In this document: positions 1 through 10,099 of the stretch, piece by piece
Numbering within the stretch: position 1 is the first letter of the stretch
Layout: every line of letters begins with the position of its first letter
Origin: an uncultured Paracoccaceae bacterium
GTDB lineage: Bacteria; Pseudomonadota; Alphaproteobacteria; Rhodobacterales; Rhodobacteraceae
DNA: 64,000 nucleotides
Assembly: GCA_947498415.1 (NCBI GenBank)
Contig: CANMKB010000001.1
Span: 558,001-622,000 of the forward strand
Direction of reading: 5' to 3'
Notes under the pieces: model-generated
Databases searched by the model: none
The model's input: only the letters and a program-made list of their open reading frames with translations
What the model was told of the DNA's origin: nothing
Made by a program: the position numbers and the translations under genes

Positions 1-1566
1 GCAGGGCAATTTGCGACACGCAATGCAGCACATGAAATCGAAGTAGCAAGGTTGATCCAAGAACAGTCTGGTGTTCCGACAACGTGCTCTCATCATCTTT
101 CAGCAAAATTGAATGGGCCAAAGCGGGCGTTGACGGCCGTGTTGAATGCAAGGTTGATTGGCATGATTGATGAGTTGATCACTCGTGCCTCGGAGCGGCT
201 TAAAGACTTGGGTGTTAAAGCTCCATTGATGGTGGTGCGTGGCGACGGTGCCTTGATCAGTGCGGACAGTGCTCGGGAACGTCCAATTGAAACGATCCTT
301 AGTGGGCCAGCCGCGTCGCTTGTGGGGGCGCATTGGCTTTCACAGCAGGACACAGCGTTGGTCAGTGATATTGGTGGAACGACAACTGATGTTGCCATGT
401 TGCGCGGCGGGCGACCTTCGATTGACCTAAACGGTGCAAAGGTGGGGGAGCACCGCACAATGGTCGAGGCCGTTGCCATGCGCACGTTTGGTTTGGGCGG
501 TGACAGTCAGGTGCACATGCCCAAAGATGGGCTAAGACGTAAAGTTCATTTGGGCCCTAACCGTGTTGTGCCAATCGCACTCTTCGCTGACAGTCACCCT
601 GAATTGGCGCATCGGGTGCTAGATTATCAACTGTCGCGTCCTGTCCCCGGCGCTTATGATGGGCAGTTCATCATCCCCGTTTTGAACGCGGCGCGTGAGG
701 GGCTTTCACAACGGGCTGATGCATTGTTGGAGCGGGTTGCTGATACGGCTTGGTCGCTTGAAGAGCTTGTTACGTCACGATTGCAGAGAACAGCTTTAAA
801 AGAACTTGTCGCACGTGGATTGGTTCAGCTGGTTGGGGTGACCCCAACGGATGCTTGCCATGTCTTGGAGCTGCAGAACTCTTGGGATCGCAATGCGTCT
901 GTTAAAGCACTTTCTTTGTTTGCGATGAGCCGTAGTGGATCAGGGGATCGGCTGGCGAATGATGAAAATGAACTGGCCGAAATGATATTGGCTCAGCTTG
1001 TTGATCAATCCAAAATCGCCTTGTTAGAGACTGTTTTTGCCGAAGATGGCTCGTTTGACTCACCATCAAAGGAACTTGCCCGCAACCCTTTGCTCCATGC
1101 CGGATTGACGGGCTTCAAAGGATTAGTGGAATTCCACGCAAAGCTGGGGGTTCCCTTAATTGCCTTGGGCGCGTCCTCGGGAACCTACTATCCCCAGGTT
1201 GGCAAAGCGATGAATTGCGAAACGGTGCAATGTGAACACGCGGATGTGGCAAACGCCATTGGCGCTGTTGTTGGACAAGTCATGGTGAAACGTTCGGGCA
1301 CCATCACAAGCCCCACCGAAGGTGTGTTCAGATTGCATGTGGGGGATGTGCCACAAGACTACGCATTGGCAAAAGATGCCATGGATGCTTTGGAAGATTT
1401 GCTATCCCACGATGTTTTGCAAAGTGCGCAGGGCATGGGGGTTGAAGACATCAATCTTACGGCAGATCGGCAGATCAAACAGGCCTCTGTCGAAGGGCAA
1501 GAAACCTTTGTCGAAGCTGTGATAGAAGTCACGGCGATGGGCCGGCCGCGCATCGCGACCGGCTAG
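1..1566 (+). CDS. Hydantoinase/oxoprolinase family protein, 5' partial
   Basis: The frame is open from base 1, so the TTG at 52 in the ORF track is not the real start and the N-terminal part lies outside the window. The protein carries the family nucleotide-binding loop SDIGGTTTDVAMLRGG (around residue 120 of the visible part) and the LSGPAASLVGA motif just before it. Both are typical of the HyuA/oxoprolinase ATP-dependent amidohydrolase fold. The C-terminal third has a second glycine-rich stretch, IALGASSGTYYP. Members hydrolyse ATP to open cyclic amides such as hydantoins or 5-oxoproline; the substrate cannot be told here. The gene converges on msrA with only a few bases between the stops. 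Confidence 0.85.
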   Translation, partial: AGQFATRNAAHEIEVARLIQEQSGVPTTCSHHLSAKLNGPKRALTAVLNARLIGMIDELITRASERLKDLGVKAPLMVVRGDGALISADSARERPIETILSGPAASLVGAHWLSQQDTALVSDIGGTTTDVAMLRGGRPSIDLNGAKVGEHRTMVEAVAMRTFGLGGDSQVHMPKDGLRRKVHLGPNRVVPIALFADSHPELAHRVLDYQLSRPVPGAYDGQFIIPVLNAAREGLSQRADALLERVADTAWSLEELVTSRLQRTALKELVARGLVQLVGVTPTDACHVLELQNSWDRNASVKALSLFAMSRSGSGDRLANDENELAEMILAQLVDQSKIALLETVFAEDGSFDSPSKELARNPLLHAGLTGFKGLVEFHAKLGVPLIALGASSGTYYPQVGKAMNCETVQCEHADVANAIGAVVGQVMVKRSGTITSPTEGVFRLHVGDVPQDYALAKDAMDALEDLLSHDVLQSAQGMGVEDINLTADRQIKQASVEGQETFVEAVIEVTAMGRPRIATG

Positions 1567-1570
1567 CTTA

Positions 1571-2071
1571 CTATCCGTTGCGTTTTGGCAGAACCCAGTC
1601 GGGTCTTGGGAAGTGGCAGGTGTAGCCACCTTTATTCTTTTCCAAGTAATCTTGGTGATATTCTTCAGCTACCCAGAAATCACTCGCGGGCTCAACTTCG
1701 GTCACAACTTTACCCGGCCAAAGGCCAGAGGCATCAACATCAGCGATCGTATCAAGCGCAACTTCTTTTTGCGCGTCGTCTACGTAGTAAATGGCTGAAC
1801 GGTAAGACGTTCCGACATCGTTACCTTGGCGGTTTGCTGTGGTTGGATCATGAATCTGAAAGAAAAATTCCAAGATTTCCCGATAAGACGTAACAGCTGG
1901 GTCAAATTTGATTTCGATCCCTTCGGCATGTGTGCCGTGGTTGCGATAAGTCGCATTAGGCACGTCACCGCCGGTATAACCCACACGGGTTGCCAATACG
2001 CCCTTTTGCTTCCGGATTAAATCTTCCATGCCCCAAAAGCATCCACCGGCCAGAACTGCGCGTTCACTCAT
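1571..2071 (-). CDS. msrA: Peptide-methionine (S)-S-oxide reductase MsrA
   Basis: MsrA reduces the S epimer of methionine sulfoxide in proteins and free methionine. The catalytic motif GGCFWG is at residues 9-14, with Cys11 as the nucleophile. The family blocks [12 protein letters not shown] and [11 protein letters not shown] follow. At 166 residues it is a usual single-domain cytoplasmic MsrA. Its ATG overlaps the stop of msrB by 4 bases, so the two reductases form a translationally coupled msrB-msrA pair that together covers both sulfoxide epimers. Confidence 0.95.
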   Translation of the reverse strand: MSERAVLAGGCFWGMEDLIRKQKGVLATRVGYTGGDVPNATYRNHGTHAEGIEIKFDPAVTSYREILEFFFQIHDPTTANRQGNDVGTSYRSAIYYVDDAQKEVALDTIADVDASGLWPGKVVTEVEPASDFWVAEEYHQDYLEKNKGGYTCHFPRPDWVLPKRNG

Positions 2072-2511
2072 GATACATCCTCAACTTGGTCTAAATAGGC
2101 AGCATATCCTTCGGACGCCATGTCATCTCGATGCACGAAACGCAATGATGCCGAGTTGATGCAGTAGCGCAATCCGCCACGGTCCTGCGGACCGTCGGTG
2201 AAGACATGGCCAAGATGGCTATCGCCGTGTTTAGATCTCACTTCCACACGTACCATGCCATGGGTGCTGTCGTGATGTTCCGTGACATTGTCGATGGGCT
2301 TGGTGAAGCTGGGCCAGCCGCATCCACTTTCGTATTTGTCGGAACTGGCAAACAAAGGTTCCCCCGAAACCACGTCTACGTAGATTCCAGGCTCTTTGTT
2401 TTTTAGCAGTTTTCCTGTGCCCGGGCGTTCTGTGCCACTTTCTTGAGTGACCCAGTATTGCTCGTCTGTCAGTTGGGCAATTGCGTTGGGATCTTTGTGA
2501 TAATCGCTCAC
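2068..2511 (-). CDS. msrB: Peptide-methionine (R)-S-oxide reductase MsrB
   Basis: MsrB reduces the R epimer of methionine sulfoxide. The signature GCGWPSF and the catalytic Cys in [14 protein letters not shown] are present, with the intervening [21 protein letters not shown] block. The four zinc-binding cysteines of many MsrB proteins are absent, so this is the zinc-free type, in which the Cys of GCGWPSF probably resolves the sulfenic acid. The ORF track starts at a TTG at 2562. A GTG at 2511 preceded by AGGAGG at ideal spacing is a better start and gives a 147-residue protein with the usual family N-terminus. It is first in the msrBA operon. Confidence 0.93.
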   Translation of the reverse strand: MSDYHKDPNAIAQLTDEQYWVTQESGTERPGTGKLLKNKEPGIYVDVVSGEPLFASSDKYESGCGWPSFTKPIDNVTEHHDSTHGMVRVEVRSKHGDSHLGHVFTDGPQDRGGLRYCINSASLRFVHRDDMASEGYAAYLDQVEDVS

Positions 2512-2842
2512 GAATTCCTCCTGTTCTTTGGGTTCTCTTATCAAATGGGGCGTGATCGACAATTTGAAATAGGTGTTTCACCGGGTTGAACAACCCGTGA
2601 TACCTGCCCTAGCCGCGCAAAGCGGCGTGGAATATTCAGATCTCGCACCAAATCGGAATGGCCAAATCGATCCCATTCGACGTCGATAAAGACAATGTTT
2701 CTTCATACGCAGGGTTATCGGTTTTGATGCGTTTGATCAATTATGTGTGGTTTTCAAAATTGGTCTGCTCAAATTTGTATTTTTTGGCCATTTTTGGGGT
2801 GTGGGTAGAGGGTTAATCTGGCGAAAACGTTGGACGAGCCCC
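2512..2842. other. Intergenic region between divergent msrBA and the molybdopterin oxidoreductase
   Basis: About 330 bases with no supported gene. It must hold the divergent promoters of msrBA (minus) and of the oxidoreductase (plus). The upstream extension of the plus-strand ORF (2747-2842) is low-complexity and hydrophobic and is best read as untranslated leader. No regulator site was recognised. Confidence 0.6.
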
Positions 2843-4870
2843 ATGACAAACCCCATGACAAAAACCGCTGAAATTCTACCAAGTGTTTGCCCCCTTGATT
2901 GCCCCGACACCTGCAGTCTGTCGGTTGAGGTTATGGACGGGAAAATCAATAAGGTCAGAGGATCACGTGCCAACCCGTATACAGCTGGCGTGATTTGCAA
3001 AAAGGTAAGCCAAAGTTATCCTGACTTTGTTCATGGGGCTGACCGTTTACAATATCCGCTTAAGAAAACGGATACAGGATTTGCGCGGATTTCATGGGAT
3101 GAGGCGTTGGACCTAGTCCATGGCGGCTTTCAACGAGAGATAGATAAATACGGTGCCGAGGCGGTTATGCCTTTGAACTACGCGGGGCCCCATGGCGAAT
3201 TGGCCGAGGGGTCTATGGACCGGCGGTTCTTTAATCGGTTGGGCGCGACAGAGCTTGATCGCGGGCCGCTGTGTGGTGGAGTTCGGGGCGCGGCTTATGC
3301 CAGCCTATATGGGAACGCACCGGGCATGCCCCCTACACAGGCCGTGCATAGTGATTTGATTATGGTTTGGGGGAACAATGTTACGGTTTCCAATCTGCAT
3401 TTCACACGTGTGATCAACCAAGCCAAAAGAAACGGTGCACGTGTCGTGGTGATCGACCCGCGTCGCACCAAAGTTGCTGCGCAGGCTGATTTGTTTGTGC
3501 CACTCACACCGGGAACGGATGTCATTCTGGGTCTCGCTTTGGCTGCAGAAATTGACAAACGCGGCAAGTTAGACACCGAATTTATCAGCGCGTGGGTCGA
3601 AGGCGCTGAGACGTATCTTTCTGCTGCACATCGCTATTCTGTTTCTGATGTTGTGGATACATGCGGCATCAGTGAAGAACAGTTCTTAACTCTTGTGGAC
3701 TGGATCATAGAGGCAAAGGCCATGTCGACCTGTCTGGGCGTTGGTATTGAACGGAGCCGGTCAGGTGGGGCAGGGTTGCGCACTGCAATGGCGCTGAATG
3801 CTCTAACTGGGCACCATGGCAGGTTGGGGGCTGGCATTGTTGCAAAGTCTGGATTGCATGCCACGAAAACCAGCGATCGCCTTCAGGCCAGCCATCTTAG
3901 GCAGAGCCCGCCGCGTGTATTCAACATCGTGGATGTTGCAGAAAAATTGCTAGATTCGCAGATGGAGACACCTGTCAAAGCAATCATGATTTACAATCAC
4001 AATCCGGTCGCGACACATCCTGATCAGGCTCGCATGATCCAAGCCTTATCGCAGGATGATGTGTTTGTGGTTGGGTGTGATGTCGTGATGACCGACAGCA
4101 TGGCATTGTGCGATGTTGTATTGCCTGCTTGTAGCCATTTTGAGCATGACGATCTGTTTGGCGCATATGGGCAGAATTTTGTTCAGCGCTCGGCGCCTGT
4201 CATACCAAGAGTGGGGGAAAGTTTACCAAACACAGAAATTTTCAGACGGTTGGCGGCAAGGTTTGGCTTTGAAGAACCGGAATTCAAAGAGAGTGATGCA
4301 GAGTTGATGGATTCTGCGATGACAGGTTTGGGTGTTCAGCCAAGTCAGCTACCGCTTGATCGGGCCTTGGAAATGGGCGGCGCAGAGGGGGCTGATGCCA
4401 TTCTGTGCGATAGCGTTCATCCAACGACCCCATCGGGAAAGATTGAGCTGTTTAGCAAAGATCTTGAAAGCAAATTCGATGCAGGGCTTCCCAGGTATAT
4501 AGCTGTTCGATCACAGTATCCGCTTATCCTGATCACGCCTTCCTCGGACAAAAGGATCAATGCAACATTTGGCGGCTGTGCTGAATCCGATCAGGCCGAA
4601 GTTTTGGATATTCACCCAGACGATGCAAAAGCGCGTGGGCTGGTACATGGCCAGCGTGTTATACTGTGGAATGATCAAGCTGAAGTTGCCTTGCAGATCA
4701 ATGTAAACGAAACTGTCCGGCCCGGCGTTGTGAGCAGCCCAAAGGGAACATGGCGGCGATCCAGTTCGACCGGGTTGACCGTGAATGCGTTGATCAGCAG
4801 GGACAGCCGATGTGATCTGATCCGAGGGGCGGCTTACAACGATACTTTCGTCGATGTGCGGGGGGCATGA
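2843..4870 (+). CDS. Molybdopterin-dependent oxidoreductase (DMSO reductase family)
   Basis: A molybdenum enzyme with an N-terminal Fe-S motif: CPLDCPDTC is followed by a fourth cysteine in AGVICKK. Then come the domain of the MopB family (VWGNNVTVSN, VVIDPRRTK, GADRLQYPL) and a C-terminal molybdopterin dinucleotide-binding domain (TPSSDKRINATFGG onwards). The ATG at 2843 is chosen because the upstream part of the ORF has no family similarity and a GGACGAG precedes this ATG. No twin-arginine signal is visible, so it is probably cytoplasmic. At 675 residues it fits the many uncharacterised formate dehydrogenase/BisC-like members. The substrate is unknown and no partner subunits lie beside it. 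Confidence 0.88.
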   Translation: MTNPMTKTAEILPSVCPLDCPDTCSLSVEVMDGKINKVRGSRANPYTAGVICKKVSQSYPDFVHGADRLQYPLKKTDTGFARISWDEALDLVHGGFQREIDKYGAEAVMPLNYAGPHGELAEGSMDRRFFNRLGATELDRGPLCGGVRGAAYASLYGNAPGMPPTQAVHSDLIMVWGNNVTVSNLHFTRVINQAKRNGARVVVIDPRRTKVAAQADLFVPLTPGTDVILGLALAAEIDKRGKLDTEFISAWVEGAETYLSAAHRYSVSDVVDTCGISEEQFLTLVDWIIEAKAMSTCLGVGIERSRSGGAGLRTAMALNALTGHHGRLGAGIVAKSGLHATKTSDRLQASHLRQSPPRVFNIVDVAEKLLDSQMETPVKAIMIYNHNPVATHPDQARMIQALSQDDVFVVGCDVVMTDSMALCDVVLPACSHFEHDDLFGAYGQNFVQRSAPVIPRVGESLPNTEIFRRLAARFGFEEPEFKESDAELMDSAMTGLGVQPSQLPLDRALEMGGAEGADAILCDSVHPTTPSGKIELFSKDLESKFDAGLPRYIAVRSQYPLILITPSSDKRINATFGGCAESDQAEVLDIHPDDAKARGLVHGQRVILWNDQAEVALQINVNETVRPGVVSSPKGTWRRSSSTGLTVNALISRDSRCDLIRGAAYNDTFVDVRGA

Positions 4871-4935
4871 ATTGCATTGTTGAAAGGGTGAGCTTTGATA
4901 GTCTGGCGTTCTAAGACCTCAATACGTAGGAACCG

Positions 4936-6333
4936 ATGGATCAAATCTGGCTCGCCTTTTCTATAGATCGCAGTTCGAACGTTCCGGTGTTTCAGCAAAT
5001 CTGTGATTCCATTCGGTCGCAAATTTCCAGCGGCGCACTTAAGGGCGACACCGTTTTGCCACCGACGCGCAGCTTGGCAACCGAACTGGGTGTGTCACGC
5101 AGCACCGTCGTGACGGCGTATGATCAACTTTGTGCGGAAGGGTATATCGAGGGTCGGCAGGGATCGGGATTTACTATCTGCGAAATTGGGCAGGTTGAAT
5201 TGATTGATACAGGGACGCCAAAACAGCCCGCACCACCTCCCCCCAAGAACCAGCGTGTTTTTCGGGCAGGTGAACCCGATATGCGCCTGTTCCCGCATCG
5301 AAATTGGGCAAAAACAATTGCACGCCAGTGTCGAACAATGCCCGAGTCCTTGGCGGAAGAGGGCCCATTGTTCGGAAACGCAGAGCTGCGCATGGCCATT
5401 GCGCAGCACGTCGCAGAATGGCGGGGCGTGCAAGCGCAACCAGAACAGATCATTGTTACGGCTGGTGCTGGGGATGGGTTGTCACTTTGTCTAAGTGCGC
5501 TTGCCGATGCTGGGGATCATGTCGTGATCGAAGACCCGGGGTATCAACCTCTGCGTCGAATGATCCAAGCACAGGGGCTACGGCCCAAATTTGTCTCTCT
5601 TGATGAGCAAGGCGCGCGCGTGCCGAGGCAATCTGCCAACCTGGCTGTTCTTACACCATCGCATCAGTACCCAATGGGCGGCGCCATGACGCCTCAACGT
5701 CGGCTTGCTTATTTGAATTGGGCGAGGGCCAACAATGCCTGGGTGATCGAGGACGATTACGACAGTGAGTTTCGCTTTGCGGGTCGGCCGATTCCAGCGA
5801 TGGCAGGCTTTGATGAACTACATCGCACTGTATACGTGGGGAGCTTTTCAAAGATCTTTTCGAACGGGATGAGATTAGGATATGTGATCGTCCCGAATGC
5901 GCTTGTCTCAACATTCGCGGAAACGATCCAAAAGGTTGGTCGCCGCGCGAGTCAGATGCCACAAGCACCCCTCGCCGCCTTTATGAATTCTGGCGAGTTC
6001 TACCGACATATTCGGCGAATGCGCCGCACCTATGCGAAACGACGCTCTCACTTGTTGGAATGTCTGCGTGAGGATTTTTCAGAGTTCGGCACGTTCCAGG
6101 ATCATCAAGCAGGGATGCAAATTGCATTTCGTTTGAAAGACGGAATTGATGATCGCACCGCAGCACAAATGGCTTTCGATGCCGGGTTGGAAATCGCGCC
6201 GCTTAGCCAGTTTTGTTCGCGCCCAAATACTCACAATGGTTTGCTGTTGGGGTTTTGTGGTTTTGACACCGATGAGTTGAATGAGGGCCTAGAAACCTTG
6301 CACGGCATTTTAGTGAAACTAGCGCTCAAATAA
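4936..6333 (+). CDS. MocR/PdxR-type transcriptional regulator (GntR HTH fused to aminotransferase domain)
   Basis: The N-terminal winged helix of the GntR family covers roughly residues 10-80 (PVFQQICDSIRSQI, LPPTRSLATELGVSRSTVVTAYDQL). A fold-type I PLP aminotransferase domain follows, with the pyridoxal-lysine motif YVGSFSKIFSNGMRLGY and ITAGAGDGLSLCL-like cofactor elements. Such fusions sense PLP or an amino compound and activate nearby genes. It lies 65 bases after the molybdopterin oxidoreductase on the same strand, so it may be co-transcribed with it, but no target is proven. Confidence 0.92.
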   Translation: MDQIWLAFSIDRSSNVPVFQQICDSIRSQISSGALKGDTVLPPTRSLATELGVSRSTVVTAYDQLCAEGYIEGRQGSGFTICEIGQVELIDTGTPKQPAPPPPKNQRVFRAGEPDMRLFPHRNWAKTIARQCRTMPESLAEEGPLFGNAELRMAIAQHVAEWRGVQAQPEQIIVTAGAGDGLSLCLSALADAGDHVVIEDPGYQPLRRMIQAQGLRPKFVSLDEQGARVPRQSANLAVLTPSHQYPMGGAMTPQRRLAYLNWARANNAWVIEDDYDSEFRFAGRPIPAMAGFDELHRTVYVGSFSKIFSNGMRLGYVIVPNALVSTFAETIQKVGRRASQMPQAPLAAFMNSGEFYRHIRRMRRTYAKRRSHLLECLREDFSEFGTFQDHQAGMQIAFRLKDGIDDRTAAQMAFDAGLEIAPLSQFCSRPNTHNGLLLGFCGFDTDELNEGLETLHGILVKLALK

Positions 6334-6359
6334 AAAGGGCCGCCCGAGGGCGACCCTTT
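6334..6359. terminator. Rho-independent terminator shared by convergent genes
   Basis: A stem AAAGGGCCGCCC / GGGCGACCCTTT with one mismatch and a 2-base loop lies between two converging genes. On the minus strand it is followed by TTTTTATTT, so it best terminates the HU gene; it can also stop the MocR-type gene on the plus strand. Confidence 0.8.
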
Positions 6360-6380
6360 AAAACAAATCCGTTCGCGGGA

Positions 6381-6668
6381 TTAGCCGTTCACGCTATCTT
6401 TCAGCGCTTTGGCGATGGTCATTTTCACAACCTTGTCCGCTTCTTTTTTGATTTGCTCACCGGTGGCCGGGTTGCGAACCATGCGCTCTGGACGCTCGCG
6501 GCAGTAGATCTTGCCTACGCCAGGGAGGGTCACTGCGCCGCCTGCCGACACTTCACGGGTGATCAGCGCACAAACAGCTTCTAGCGCAGCACCTGCAGAT
6601 TTTTTGTCGGCGCCCATGTCCTCGGCCAGTGCGGCAACGAGTTGGGTCTTGGTCATCGGCTTTGCCAT
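6381..6668 (-). CDS. hup: HU family DNA-binding protein
   Basis: A 95-residue nucleoid protein of the HU/IHF family. It has the N-terminal helix MTKTQLVAALAEDMGADKKSAGAAL and the DNA-arm motif ERPERMVRNPATGEQI (the family consensus is GRNPxTGE). It binds and bends DNA without strong sequence preference, usually as a dimer. A GGAGACC lies just upstream of the ATG. It ends at the strong hairpin next to it and is likely a highly expressed single-gene unit. Confidence 0.93.
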   Translation of the reverse strand: MAKPMTKTQLVAALAEDMGADKKSAGAALEAVCALITREVSAGGAVTLPGVGKIYCRERPERMVRNPATGEQIKKEADKVVKMTIAKALKDSVNG

Positions 6669-6800
6669 TTAATGGTCTCCTTAATTCTGCCCGTTTCAAA
6701 GGGCCTCATGGCGGGCATTTAACGGAATATATTCCTTAAGCACAACGAAATGCTGCACGCGTATGCGCAAAAAAATGCAGTTTTCCCCAGTTTTGTTGCA

Positions 6801-8279
6801 TTAGAGGAAAGCAGTTTCGTCAAATGAGCGCAATTTCCGGGAATGAAGCCGTTCGAGCGGCATGTTTCGCAAAAACTCCATCGCACGTATTCCGATCAAT
6901 AAATGACGCGCAACTTGCGATTTGTAGAAGTCAGATGCCATGCCTGGCAGCTTCAATTCACCATGAAGCGGCTTGTCTGAAACACAAAGCAGGGTGCCAT
7001 ATGGCACCCGGAAACGATAGCCATTTGCTGCGATGGTTGCGCTTTCCATATCCAACGCGACAGCGCGAGATTGGCTAAGACGTTGCACCGGGCCGGTGTG
7101 CTCTCGAAGCTCCCAGTTGCGGTTGTCGATGGTGGCGACGGTGCCCGTACGCATGATGCGTTTTAGGTCGTAATCTTTTAGTTCAGTGACATCCGCTACG
7201 GCGTTCTCCAAAGCAATCTGAACCTCAGCAAGTGCTGGGATCGGCACCCACACCGGCAGGTCGTCGTCTAGCACGTGATCTTCGCGCAAATAGGCGTGGG
7301 CGAGTACGAAGTCCCCAAGGCTTTGCGAGTTGCGAAGACCGGCGCAATGGCCAACCATCAACCAGGCGTGTGGGCGCAAAACGGCAATGTGGTCGGTCGC
7401 TGTTTTTGCGTTGCTTGGCCCAACACCAATATTCACCAAAGTGATGCCCGACCCGTTGGCCCGTTTCAGGTGATAGGTCGGCATCTGAGGCTGTTTATCA
7501 ACCGGTGTGATTGGAGCCTCGGCATCCGTGATCTCGACATTCCCAGTTGATACAAAAGACGTGTAGCCGCTTTTGGGGTCAGCCAGCATTTTTCGCGCGT
7601 ATGCTTCGAATTCAGCGACGTAGAACTGGTAGTTCGTGAACAGAACATGGTTTTGGAAGTGCTCTGGGTCCGTCGCCGTATAGTGTGACAGACGCGCCAA
7701 AGAATAATCCACGCGCTGTGCCGTAAAAGGTGAAAGCGGTTTGGTATCTCCGTTTGAAGTGACCAGAACGCCATTCACGATGTCATCGTTGGTGGTCGAC
7801 AGATCAGGCACGTCAAAGATATCGCGTAAGGTAAAGGCAGCGGCACCGTCTTGGGGCACGCTGATCGACTGATCATTGGCTACGGCAAAGTGTACTGGGA
7901 TCGGCGTATCTGATGCGCCGACAATGACGGGCACTTTGTGGTTTTCGATCAAGAGTTCGATCTGTTGTTCCAAATAGTGTCGGAACAAATCTGGTCGTGT
8001 GATGGTGGCGGCATAGGCACCCGGCTCGGCGACATGACCGAAAGACAAACGACTGTCGATCTGGGCGAAACTTGTCGTGGTGATGCGAATTTCGGGGTAG
8101 TAAGCACGGATGCGCTGACCCCGGGGCCCATTTTTCAAAGCATCAGAGAATTCTTTGCATAGGTAGCGTGTGGCGGTTTGATAAAGATCGCACAGGCGGT
8201 CCACCGCGTCTTTTGCGTTGGTAAAGGCCTCAGGGGCTGGAACCGCAGTTGTTGCGGTTGGTATTTCAATCGGTGTCAT
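6801..8279 (-). CDS. amn: AMP nucleosidase
   Basis: AMP nucleosidase splits AMP into adenine and ribose 5-phosphate in purine salvage. At 492 residues it has the usual family length. The N-terminal domain of the Amn family (AVDRLCDLYQTATRYLCKEF) is followed by a nucleoside-phosphorylase-like catalytic domain with VNIGVGPSNAKTATDH, MVGHCAGLRNSQSLGDFVLA and ALDMESATIAANGYRFRVPYG. The ATG overlaps the stop of the adenine deaminase gene by 4 bases. The adenine it releases would be the substrate of that deaminase. Confidence 0.95.
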   Translation of the reverse strand: MTPIEIPTATTAVPAPEAFTNAKDAVDRLCDLYQTATRYLCKEFSDALKNGPRGQRIRAYYPEIRITTTSFAQIDSRLSFGHVAEPGAYAATITRPDLFRHYLEQQIELLIENHKVPVIVGASDTPIPVHFAVANDQSISVPQDGAAAFTLRDIFDVPDLSTTNDDIVNGVLVTSNGDTKPLSPFTAQRVDYSLARLSHYTATDPEHFQNHVLFTNYQFYVAEFEAYARKMLADPKSGYTSFVSTGNVEITDAEAPITPVDKQPQMPTYHLKRANGSGITLVNIGVGPSNAKTATDHIAVLRPHAWLMVGHCAGLRNSQSLGDFVLAHAYLREDHVLDDDLPVWVPIPALAEVQIALENAVADVTELKDYDLKRIMRTGTVATIDNRNWELREHTGPVQRLSQSRAVALDMESATIAANGYRFRVPYGTLLCVSDKPLHGELKLPGMASDFYKSQVARHLLIGIRAMEFLRNMPLERLHSRKLRSFDETAFL

Positions 8280-10099
8280 ATTTTGGCCTGTATAACGTCT
8301 GTCATTTCAAATTTTGTAACGTCCACCAGCCCAAGGTCGGAAATCCGCAATTCAGGGATCACCACAAGAGCCAGTAGGGAATGCTGCATATAAGCATTGT
8401 TCAGCGTGCAGCCGCAGCTTTCCATGGCATCTACCATGTTTTGGGCATCGGCGGCGACTTCTGCGGCAGGCTTGTCTGACATCAGACCGGCAATTGGAAG
8501 TTTGACCAATGCGATTTCTTGACCATCCTTAAAGACGGTGATGCCGCCGCCGACTTCTCCTAGTCTGTTGGCTGCAAGTGCCATGTTTTCATGATCTGTG
8601 CCGACCACGATCATATGGTGACTGTCGTGTGCAACGGTCGAAGCCATTGCCATTTTGCCGGAATAACCAAATCCGCTGACAAAGCCATTGGTTGTTGTAC
8701 CCAACGCGCGGTGACGTTCGACCAAGGCGATTTGGCACACGTCATTGTCTGGATTCATAAGAACCTGACCGTCCGCAACATCCAGCTCAGCCGTGAGTGC
8801 TTTGGTTGGTGCTTGGTTTTCCACCACACCAATTACATTCGCGACGACGTGATTGGCCCCGTCAGGTGCCGCAATCACAAAGTCTGTAGCTTTGCGTTTT
8901 TTCCCAAGGCGGACCGTTTGGCGAGCATGGCTTGGCCAATTCAGATGAGGGCAAGCCACCAAACATTTGCCATCTTCGGCAACGACCACACCACGTGCGA
9001 TCACCATCTCAATTGGCAATTGGGTGAGGTCGCTGGTCAAAACAACATCTGCGCGCCTTCCGGGTGTGATAGAGCCGATTTCTCGTTCTAATCCAAAATG
9101 AGTTGCAGTGTTGATTGTTGCCATTTGCAGCGCGATCAAGGGGTCACAGCCGCATTCAATGGCATGGCGCACCACGCGGTTCATATGCCCATCATTGACC
9201 AAAGTGCCGGAATGACTGTCATCTGTGCACAATATGAAATTGCGTGGATCTAACCCTTTTTCAGTGATCGCAGTGATTTGGCTTTTGACATCATACCAAG
9301 CCGATCCAAGGCGCATCATAGAGCGCATGCCTTGTCTTACTCGCGTGATCGCATCTGATTCACAGGTGCCTTCGTGATCATCGGCAGGACCGCCAGCGAC
9401 ATAGGCGTGAAATGCTGGCCCAAGGTCGGGTGACGCATAATGGCCCCCAACCGTTTTGCCAGCCAGCTGGGTGGCTGCGATCTCCGCCAGCATCTTTGGG
9501 TCGGCGTTGCTGACACCGGGGAAATTCATCATTTCGCCAAGGCCGATGATGCCTGGCCACTTCATGGCCTCTGCTACATCGTCGACTGAGATTTCAAAGC
9601 CGGTTGTTTCCAGGCCGGGTGCGCTGGGCGCACAGCTGGGCATTTGGGTGTAGATGTTGATGGGCTGCATGAGCGCTTCGTCATGCATCATTCTCACACC
9701 TTCGAGGCCCAACACATTTGCGATTTCATGTGGATCAGTGAACATTGACGTGGTGCCATGAGGTATGACAGCCCGTGCAAATTCAGCAGGAGTGAGCATG
9801 CCGCTTTCAATATGCATGTGACCATCACACAAGCCGGGAACCATAAAACGACCCTCGGCTTCGATGATTTGCGTATCTTCGCCAATACAATGGGATGCGT
9901 CGCGGCCTACAAATGCGATGCGGCCTTCGGCAATAGCAATATCATGATCTACTAAAATCTCGCGGCTATGTACGTTCACCCAGCGGCCTTTGCGAATGAC
10001 CATATCAGCGACATCGCGTCCAGCGGCGACGTTAACCAAGCGAGGGGCAACTTCGGCCCAAGTTTTGATGTTGTTCTGCTCCATGTCCCAAGGTGACAC
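8276..10099 (-). CDS. ade: Adenine deaminase
   Basis: Adenine deaminase converts adenine to hypoxanthine and ammonia. The amidohydrolase metal motif CDGHMHIESGM is followed by HGTTSMFTDPHEIANVLG, then ILCTDDSHSG and the late block GFGYSGKMAMASTVAHDSHH, as in the Ade family. The 607-residue length is normal. The GTG at 10099 is the track start; an ATG five codons later (10084) is also possible. It is first in the coupled ade-amn unit, which would convert AMP to hypoxanthine and ribose 5-phosphate. Confidence 0.94.
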   Translation of the reverse strand: MSPWDMEQNNIKTWAEVAPRLVNVAAGRDVADMVIRKGRWVNVHSREILVDHDIAIAEGRIAFVGRDASHCIGEDTQIIEAEGRFMVPGLCDGHMHIESGMLTPAEFARAVIPHGTTSMFTDPHEIANVLGLEGVRMMHDEALMQPINIYTQMPSCAPSAPGLETTGFEISVDDVAEAMKWPGIIGLGEMMNFPGVSNADPKMLAEIAATQLAGKTVGGHYASPDLGPAFHAYVAGGPADDHEGTCESDAITRVRQGMRSMMRLGSAWYDVKSQITAITEKGLDPRNFILCTDDSHSGTLVNDGHMNRVVRHAIECGCDPLIALQMATINTATHFGLEREIGSITPGRRADVVLTSDLTQLPIEMVIARGVVVAEDGKCLVACPHLNWPSHARQTVRLGKKRKATDFVIAAPDGANHVVANVIGVVENQAPTKALTAELDVADGQVLMNPDNDVCQIALVERHRALGTTTNGFVSGFGYSGKMAMASTVAHDSHHMIVVGTDHENMALAANRLGEVGGGITVFKDGQEIALVKLPIAGLMSDKPAAEVAADAQNMVDAMESCGCTLNNAYMQHSLLALVVIPELRISDLGLVDVTKFEMTDVIQAKI

